64,000 bases of DNA, taken from the NCBI GenBank assembly GCA_964550855.1, contig CAZKBQ010000007.1:44124-108123 (forward strand), in the 5' to 3' direction. This document shows, piece after piece, positions 59,339 through 64,000 of the stretch. The first letter of the stretch is position 1. Each line of letters begins with the position of its first letter. The notes beneath the pieces are model-generated. The model was not told the origin of the DNA. It saw only the letters and a list, made by a program, of their open reading frames with translations, and ran no database searches. This DNA is from JAGOBP01 sp964550855. GTDB lineage: Bacteria; Chloroflexota; Anaerolineae; Fen-1058. The position numbers were made by a program, and so were the translations under genes.

Positions 59339-60355
59339 TCACAACCCGCTGATGCTCCGCCGGATGATCGAGTAATTCTCCAGCGCGCGGCCCGCGCCCA
59401 GCGCCACGCACGCCATGGGCGCTTCCGCCACATAGGCGGCCACGCCCGTTTCCTTGGTCAGCAGTTGATCCAGCCGGCGCAGATTGGCTCCGCCGCCCAC
59501 CAGCGCCATGCCCCGATCGATGATGTCCGACGCGAGTTCGGGCGGGGTCTTTTCCAGCACGCTCTTCACCACGCCCACGATGGCGGCCAGCGGCTCCTGC
59601 AGCGCCTCGGTCACTTCTGACGTGCGCACGCGGATGGTGCGCGGCAGGCCCGCCACCTGATCGCGCCCCTGGATTTCAAGTTCCTTCTCTTCATCCAGCG
59701 GCATGGCCGCGCCCAGCTTGAACTTGATCTCTTCAGCGGTCGGCTCACCGATGGCAAGATTGTACTTCTTGCGGATGTAGGCCACGATGGCCTCGTCCAT
59801 GCGGACACCGCCCGTGCGGATGGAGTTGGCGACGACGATGCCGTTCATCGATACGACGGCGGCTTCGGTGGTACCGCCACCCAGATCAACCACCATATTG
59901 CCGGTGGGGGTGTTGACGGGCATGCCCGCGCCGATGGCAGCCGCGATCGGCTCTGGGATCAAGTGGACATCGCGCGTCGCGCCACCCGCCGCCACGGCCG
60001 CCTCGTGCACGGCGCGGCTCTCCACGCTGGTCACGCCAAACGGCACGCTGATCATAATCTTGGGCTTGAGAAATCTAAACCGCCCTACGACCTTGCCGAT
60101 GAAATAGCGCAGCATGGCCTCGGTAATCTGATAGTCGGCGATGACGCCGTCGCGCATGGGGCGTACCACTTCGATCGCATCGGGGGTGCGGCCCAGCATG
60201 GCTTTGGCCTCTTCGCCCACCGCGACAATTTTGCTCTCATCGACCGACAGCGCCACCACCGACGGCTCTTGCAGCACGATGCCCAGCCCGCGAATGTACA
60301 CCAGGACGTTGACCGTGCCCAGGTCGATGCCGATTTCCCTGCGACCAAAAAGCAT
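59339..60355 (-). CDS. mreB: rod shape-determining protein MreB
   Basis: 338 residues. Actin-like ATPase that polymerises under the membrane and directs lateral cell-wall synthesis. Seen: REIGIDLGTVNVLVYIRG (phosphate 1), PEPIAAAIGAGMPVNTPTGNMVVDLGGGTTEAAVVSMNGIV (phosphate 2 region, ~132-175), MALVGGGANLRRLDQLL (adenosine motif, ~285-300). The length is that of bacterial MreB. The ATG at 60355 has AAGGA eight bases upstream, an extended -10 at 60443-60451 and a leader hairpin. mreC and mreD are not beside it; downstream lies the CHAT pair. Confidence 0.95.
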   Translation of the reverse strand: MLFGRREIGIDLGTVNVLVYIRGLGIVLQEPSVVALSVDESKIVAVGEEAKAMLGRTPDAIEVVRPMRDGVIADYQITEAMLRYFIGKVVGRFRFLKPKIMISVPFGVTSVESRAVHEAAVAAGGATRDVHLIPEPIAAAIGAGMPVNTPTGNMVVDLGGGTTEAAVVSMNGIVVANSIRTGGVRMDEAIVAYIRKKYNLAIGEPTAEEIKFKLGAAMPLDEEKELEIQGRDQVAGLPRTIRVRTSEVTEALQEPLAAIVGVVKSVLEKTPPELASDIIDRGMALVGGGANLRRLDQLLTKETGVAAYVAEAPMACVALGAGRALENYSIIRRSISGL

Positions 60356-60391
60356 CCAATTATCCTTGAGATAAGGTCAATTGATTTCGCG

Positions 60392-60409
60392 CCGCCGACC
60401 GATCGGCGG
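60392..60409. promoter_or_regulatory. stem-loop in the mreB leader
   Basis: Perfect seven-base stem CCGCCGA / TCGGCGG with a four-base loop, 37-54 nt upstream of the mreB start. Confidence 0.5.
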
Positions 60410-60442
60410 ACAGACAAAACCGGAGCTGATCTTCAGCCCGTT

Positions 60443-60451
60443 ATTATACCA
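60443..60451 (-). promoter_or_regulatory. extended -10 promoter of mreB
   Basis: Minus-strand TGGTATAAT (60451 to 60443), identical to the element at 574-582. Transcription should start near 60436, giving an ~80-nt leader. It stands in the 144-nt spacer after atpC, in which no terminator is obvious. Confidence 0.65.
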
Positions 60452-60499
60452 ACAAACCGGCCAAAGATCAGACTCCGGTGCTTGGGTGTACGTCGCGCG

Positions 60500-60946
60500 T
60501 TATTCGCCGCGGCCCGATCGGACTTCGGGCATTTGCCGGTGCCCGCTGCGCTTCTGAGCCACGGCCACGCGGATTTGCGCCCGCCGCAGGGCCGCCAGGG
60601 CAGCTTCCACGTCCGCGCCGGCCGGCCGATCCTTGAGCAGCTGCTCGGCGCGGCGGCGGGCCTCCTCGGCGCGTGCCAGGTCGATCTCGTCGGCGTGCTC
60701 GGCCACGTCGGCCAGCACAATGACGTGATCGGGCATGACTTCCATAAAGCCGCCGCCGATGCTGAAGTATTCCTCGGCGCCGCCCTTTTTCACGCGCAGC
60801 GCGCCCTCTTTGAGCGTCGTCAGCAGCGGCACGTGATGCGGCAGAATGCCCAGCTCACCCTCGGTGCCGGGCGCCACCACCATGTCCACGTCGTCCGAGT
60901 AGAGCCGTCGCTCCTGTGTCACGATCTCAAGGTGCAGCGTTGCCAT
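60500..60946 (-). CDS. atpC: ATP synthase epsilon subunit
   Basis: 148 residues. Central-stalk subunit of F1 that links gamma to the c-ring and inhibits ATP hydrolysis. The N-terminal beta-barrel has TLHLEIVTQERRLYSDDVDMVVAPGTEGELGILPHHVPLLTTLKEGALRVKKG, followed by GGGFMEVMPDHVIVLADVAE. The C-terminal helical hairpin (LARAEEARRRAEQLLKD, VEAALAALRRAQIRVAVAQKR) is present, so the inhibitory form is likely. One base separates its ATG from the atpD stop. It closes the atp operon. Confidence 0.95.
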   Translation of the reverse strand: MATLHLEIVTQERRLYSDDVDMVVAPGTEGELGILPHHVPLLTTLKEGALRVKKGGAEEYFSIGGGFMEVMPDHVIVLADVAEHADEIDLARAEEARRRAEQLLKDRPAGADVEAALAALRRAQIRVAVAQKRSGHRQMPEVRSGRGE

Positions 60947-60947
60947 C

Positions 60948-62354
60948 TCAGGCCTCGCGTTTCATGCGCTCGCCCACTTCCACTGCTTCGTCGATCGCGC
61001 CGACCATGTAGAAGGCTTGCTCCGGCAGATCGTCGTGCTTGCCTTCCAGGATTTCGCGGAAGCCGCGCACCGTTTCGCGCAGCGGCACGTAGCGGCCTTC
61101 ACGACCGGTGAACTGCGCGGCCGTAAAGAACGGCTGCGAGAGGTAGCGCTCGATCTTGCGGGCGCGCGCCACCAGCAGCCTGTCGTCTTCCGATAGTTCT
61201 TCCACGCCCAGAATGGCGATGATGTCCTGCAGGTCCTTGTAACGCTGCAGCACGCGCTGCACTTCGCGCGCCACGCCGTAGTGCTCCTCCCCCACGATGT
61301 TCGGATCGAGGATGCGCGAGGTGGACGCCAGCGGATCGACCGCCGGAAACAGCGCGCGGGCCGCGATCGCCCGGTCGAGCGCCACGGTAGCATCGAGGTG
61401 GGCGAAGGTCGCCACCGGGGCCGGATCGGAGTAGTCGTCGGCGGGCACGTACACGGCCTGCATCGACGTGATCGAGCCTTTCTTCGTCGAAGTGATGCGT
61501 TCCTGCAGTTCGCCCATTTCGTTGGACAACGTCGGCTGATAACCCACCGCGCTGGGCAGTCGGCCCAGCAGCGCCGAGACTTCGGAGCCGCTCATCGAGA
61601 AGCGGAAGATATTGTCGATGAACAGCAGCAAGTCCAGACCCTGATCGCGATAATATTCGGCCATTGTCAGGCCGGTCAGCGCCACGCGCAGCCGCACGCC
61701 CGATGGTTCGTTCATCTGCCCGAAGACCATGATGGTCTTGTCCAGCACGCCGGCCTCGTGCATTTCACCGTACAGCTGCGTGCCTTCGCGCGTGCGCTCG
61801 CCCACACCACAGAACACCGAATAGCCACCGTGCTCGGCCGCGATCGAGCGGATCAGCTCGGTGATGATGACGGTCTTGCCTACGCCTGCGCCGCCGAACA
61901 CGCCCGTCTTGCCGCCCTTGGTAAACGGCGCGATCAGATCGATGACCTTGATGCCGGTCTCGAACACCTCGGTGCGCGTGGCCTGCTCGTCGAAGGCGGG
62001 CGCCGGACGGTGAATAGGCAGGTACACTTCGGCCTTGACATCACCCCGATTGTCCACCGGCCGCCCCAACACGTTGAAAATGCGGCCCAGCGTCACCTGA
62101 CCCACCGGCACCTTGATGGGCGCGCCCGTGTTCTTGACCGGGACGCCGCGGCTCAGGCCGTCGGTCGCGTCCATCGCCACGCAGCGCACGCGCTCATTGC
62201 CCAGCTGCTGCTGCACTTCCAGCACCAGCGGCAGATCACCGGGCCGCGCTACTTCCAGCGCGTCGTAAATATTCGGCATGTTGTCGGCGGGGAACTCCAC
62301 GTCTACCACGCCGCCCAGCACCTGCACGACTTTTCCGTCCTTTGGCATTGACAT
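60948..62354 (-). CDS. atpD: ATP synthase beta subunit
   Basis: 468 residues, catalytic subunit of F1-ATPase. P-loop GGAGVGKT (~150-157), catalytic Glu in GVGERTREG (~183), LLLFIDNIFRFSMSGSEVSALLGR (~248-271, with Walker B Asp and Arg), the DELSEED-like segment EELSEDD (~386-392) and RGFREILEGKHDDLPEQAFYMVG near the C-terminus are all intact. The ATG at 62354 has GGAGGA nine bases upstream. An 85-nt palindromic element lies in the 128-nt spacer between atpG and atpD. Confidence 0.98.
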   Translation of the reverse strand: MSMPKDGKVVQVLGGVVDVEFPADNMPNIYDALEVARPGDLPLVLEVQQQLGNERVRCVAMDATDGLSRGVPVKNTGAPIKVPVGQVTLGRIFNVLGRPVDNRGDVKAEVYLPIHRPAPAFDEQATRTEVFETGIKVIDLIAPFTKGGKTGVFGGAGVGKTVIITELIRSIAAEHGGYSVFCGVGERTREGTQLYGEMHEAGVLDKTIMVFGQMNEPSGVRLRVALTGLTMAEYYRDQGLDLLLFIDNIFRFSMSGSEVSALLGRLPSAVGYQPTLSNEMGELQERITSTKKGSITSMQAVYVPADDYSDPAPVATFAHLDATVALDRAIAARALFPAVDPLASTSRILDPNIVGEEHYGVAREVQRVLQRYKDLQDIIAILGVEELSEDDRLLVARARKIERYLSQPFFTAAQFTGREGRYVPLRETVRGFREILEGKHDDLPEQAFYMVGAIDEAVEVGERMKREA

Positions 62355-62390
62355 CCTCCACGAGATGTGACGAGTAAATGATGGATAAAG

Positions 62391-62475
62391 GTCATGGCGA
62401 GGAGGCCGTTGGCCGACGACGCAATCTCATGTATTGTGTAAGAGATTGCGTCGCGCCGTTGGCGCTCGTCATGAC
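62391..62475. repeat. palindromic element in the atpG-atpD spacer
   Basis: Inner arms GACGCAATCTC (62419-62429) and GAGATTGCGTC (62442-62452) are perfectly complementary; outer arms GTCATGGCGAG and CTCGTCATGAC (62391-62401, 62465-62475) also pair. The sequence resembles the widespread GTCATTGCGAGG...GCAATCTC class of dispersed palindromic repeats. It occupies most of the spacer. Confidence 0.78.
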
Positions 62476-62482
62476 GCCGTTA

Positions 62483-63394
62483 TCAACGGCCTTGTTTCAG
62501 CGCTTCCGCGCCCCCGGCGATGTCCAGCAGCTCGCCGGTGATGGCCGTCTGCCGCGCCTTGTTGCGCACCAGCGTCAGCGTGTCCACCAGCGCCCGGGCG
62601 TTGTCGGTGGCGTTGCGCATGGCCACCATTCGCGCACTGTGCTCACTGGCGATCGATTCCAGCAGCGCCTGATAGACTTGCAACTCCGTAAAGTGCGGAA
62701 TCAGCGAATCCAGCAATGATTTGAGGCTCGGCTCGTAAATATACTCAAAGCGCGCGGTGCGTGTCGTCGACTCCAGGCTGCCCACGGCGTTCTCGGCCAC
62801 CAGCTCGCCTTTGACGCCTGCGCTCAGCGGCAGCAGCGGCCGCACGCGCGCCTTCTGGCTCAGCGTGTTGATGAAATCGGTGTACGCGATATAGACCGCG
62901 TCGGCCCGCCCGGCCAGAAAGTCGTCCACGCCGGTGCGACCGATCGGGCTGACGTCCACGATCGACGGCGCGGCCGGCAGATTGCTGTATTCCGCCACGA
63001 TCTTCTGCCCGGCGCGGAACAGCAGCTCACGACCTTTGCGGCCCACGCTGATGATATTGACGGGCGCTTTCTGCTTGCGGATAAAATCCAGCGCGGCGCG
63101 AATGACGTTGTAGTTGAACGCGCCGCACAAACCCCGATCGCTGGTCACGACGATCAGGTCAATCGTGTTCACGGGGCGTTCGGTCAACAGCGGGTGCAGA
63201 TTGGGGCCGGCGCCGGCTTGTTTGGTCAGGTCCGTCAGCACGCGCCACGCCTCGGTGGCGTACGGGCGCGTATTCAGCACGGCCGTCTGCGCCTTGCGCA
63301 CCTTGGAGGCCGACACGGCTTCCAGCGCCCGCGTCACCTGCGCGATGTTCTTGACACTGCGGATGCGGCGTTCGATTTCGCGTACAGTAGGCAT
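62483..63394 (-). CDS. atpG: ATP synthase gamma subunit
   Basis: 303 residues. The rotating central shaft of F1. N-terminal PTVREIERRIRSVKNIAQVTRALEAVSASKVRKAQ, the conserved Rossmann-like domain start VTSDRGLCGAFNYNVIRAALDFI (~82-104), and the C-terminal signature ESIASEHSARMVAMRNATDNARALVDTLTLVRNKARQTAITGELLDIAGGAEAL (~245-300) are present. The order atpA-atpG-atpD-atpC is canonical, but the spacers on both sides (106 and 128 nt) are unusually long and hold palindromes. Confidence 0.97.
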   Translation of the reverse strand: MPTVREIERRIRSVKNIAQVTRALEAVSASKVRKAQTAVLNTRPYATEAWRVLTDLTKQAGAGPNLHPLLTERPVNTIDLIVVTSDRGLCGAFNYNVIRAALDFIRKQKAPVNIISVGRKGRELLFRAGQKIVAEYSNLPAAPSIVDVSPIGRTGVDDFLAGRADAVYIAYTDFINTLSQKARVRPLLPLSAGVKGELVAENAVGSLESTTRTARFEYIYEPSLKSLLDSLIPHFTELQVYQALLESIASEHSARMVAMRNATDNARALVDTLTLVRNKARQTAITGELLDIAGGAEALKQGR

Positions 63395-63420
63395 AGGGCA
63401 GTTCCTGAGTGCGGTAGTTC

Positions 63421-63488
63421 GATAGTTTCAGCGGGCGCCGGTGAAGGGCATCGGTGTGACTGGCGCCCTGACTGACTATGGCACTATC
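63421..63488. repeat. palindromic structure in the atpA-atpG spacer
   Basis: Outer GATAGT (63421-63426) / ACTATC (63483-63488) and inner GGGCGCC (63433-63439) / GGCGCCC (63462-63468) can pair on the same axis, with further partial pairing (TTTCAG, CTGACTG). It fills most of the 106-nt spacer. Confidence 0.5.
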
Positions 63489-63500
63489 TCACTAAAACCA

Positions 63501-64000
63501 CTAACTCCACGTCTTCTTGAACGCTTCGCATGCCTGCTTGAGCGTCGGCATCAGCTCGTCGGAGATGCGCTTGTCGGCCTCGATGCTCTGCAAAATGCTG
63601 CCGTACTGCGTGGCCATGAACTTGGTCAGCGCCGCTTCCCACTCGCCCATGCGCGCCACCGGCACGCCATCGGCGTAACCGTTGGTCGCCGCAAAGATGG
63701 TGACCACCTGATTCGCCAGCGGCACCGGCTGGTACTGCGCCTGCTTCAAGATTTCGGTCAGGCGCTGGCCGCGTTCCAGCTGACGACGCGTCGTCGCGTC
63801 GAGGTCGGAACCGAACGCCGCAAACGCCGCCAGATCGCGATATTGCGACATATCGCCTTTCAGGCGGCCGGCCACCTGCTTCATCGCCTTGGTCTGCGCG
63901 TCACCGCCCACCCGCGACACCGAAATGCCCACGTTCAGGGCCGGTCGGATGCCGGCGTTGAACAGGTCCGTTTCGAGGTAGATCTGCCCGTCGGTGATGG
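63501..64000 (-). CDS. atpA: ATP synthase alpha subunit, C-terminal part (5' end outside window)
   Basis: The frame continues to the last base of the window; about 166 C-terminal residues are visible. ITDGQIYLETDLFNAGIRPALNVGISVSRVGG is the conserved alpha/beta signature region (its PALNVGxSVSRVG form is diagnostic for alpha), followed by the C-terminal helical domain with AGRLKGDMSQYRDLAAFAAFGSDLD and the ADGVPVARMGEWEAAL segment. The ATG at 63932 is internal and not the real start. It opens the visible atp operon; atpH, F, E and B would lie beyond the window. Confidence 0.96.
   Translation of the reverse strand, partial: ITDGQIYLETDLFNAGIRPALNVGISVSRVGGDAQTKAMKQVAGRLKGDMSQYRDLAAFAAFGSDLDATTRRQLERGQRLTEILKQAQYQPVPLANQVVTIFAATNGYADGVPVARMGEWEAALTKFMATQYGSILQSIEADKRISDELMPTLKQACEAFKKTWS

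Overview
The window is a GC-rich bacterial chromosomal segment with dense, mostly operonic genes. It reads like a Chloroflexota (Anaerolineae-like) genome, probably metagenome-assembled. Pointers are secreted DUF11/LVIVD and DNRLRE-type surface proteins, very large multi-PAS histidine kinases, MacA-like lipoproteins, Rex and MreB together, heptameric intergenic repeats, and a run of 33 N at 42611-42643. The phylum is inferred from gene content and style; there is no rRNA or other taxonomic marker. I saw no tRNA, rRNA, CRISPR array or insertion sequence.

Layout. 1-5.6 kb: end of a TPR protein, small and integral membrane proteins, a secreted DNRLRE protein, prepilin peptidase, cupin, SRAP/YedK protein, and a small secreted protein behind a structured leader. 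5.6-7.9 kb (minus): zinc-ribbon protein and MutL. 8.0-17.6 kb (plus): a fatty-acid oxidation cluster under a TetR regulator (thiolase, a divergent PRPP synthetase, 3-hydroxyacyl-CoA dehydrogenase, enoyl-CoA hydratase, two acyl-CoA dehydrogenases, EtfB, EtfA). Its spacers hold heptamer repeats. 17.7-19.3 kb: HAD nucleotidase, lone CoA-transferase subunit, 47-aa membrane protein. 19.3-23.2 kb (minus): two overlapping signalling kinases. 23.3-42 kb (minus): secreted or anchored proteins and a copper island. Read in transcription order the island is CopZ-like chaperone, CopA-type ATPase with an unusual extracytoplasmic extension, multi-PAS kinase, NarL regulator, stand-alone receiver, 1587-aa multicopper oxidase, then two surface proteins.

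42-49 kb (plus): a large TPR protein broken by the assembly gap, HAD-IIA phosphatase, MFS exporter, ArfB-like rescue factor and a DHH-like protein of unknown role, with one unknown gene on the minus strand. 49-54.9 kb (minus): a MacAB-type efflux system with two permeases, and a lipoprotein. 55 kb: Rex, divergently transcribed. 55.8-59.2 kb (minus): an accessory pair, visibly richer in A+T than its neighbours, made of an AAA/STAND ATPase fused to a CHAT caspase-like domain and an upstream TIM-barrel-like protein. This is the best candidate for an undescribed, defence-like system. 59.3-64 kb (minus): mreB downstream of atpA-G-D-C.

Cross-cutting signals. (1) Many promoters carry an extended -10 (TGNTATAAT-like), and three lie so close to their start codon that the mRNA should be leaderless. 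(2) A family of TAAYGAG heptamers sits exactly at gene ends and supplies the stop codon in five of five cases. A second heptamer type is embedded in frame in the MutL linker. (3) Palindromic elements fill the spacers of the atp operon.
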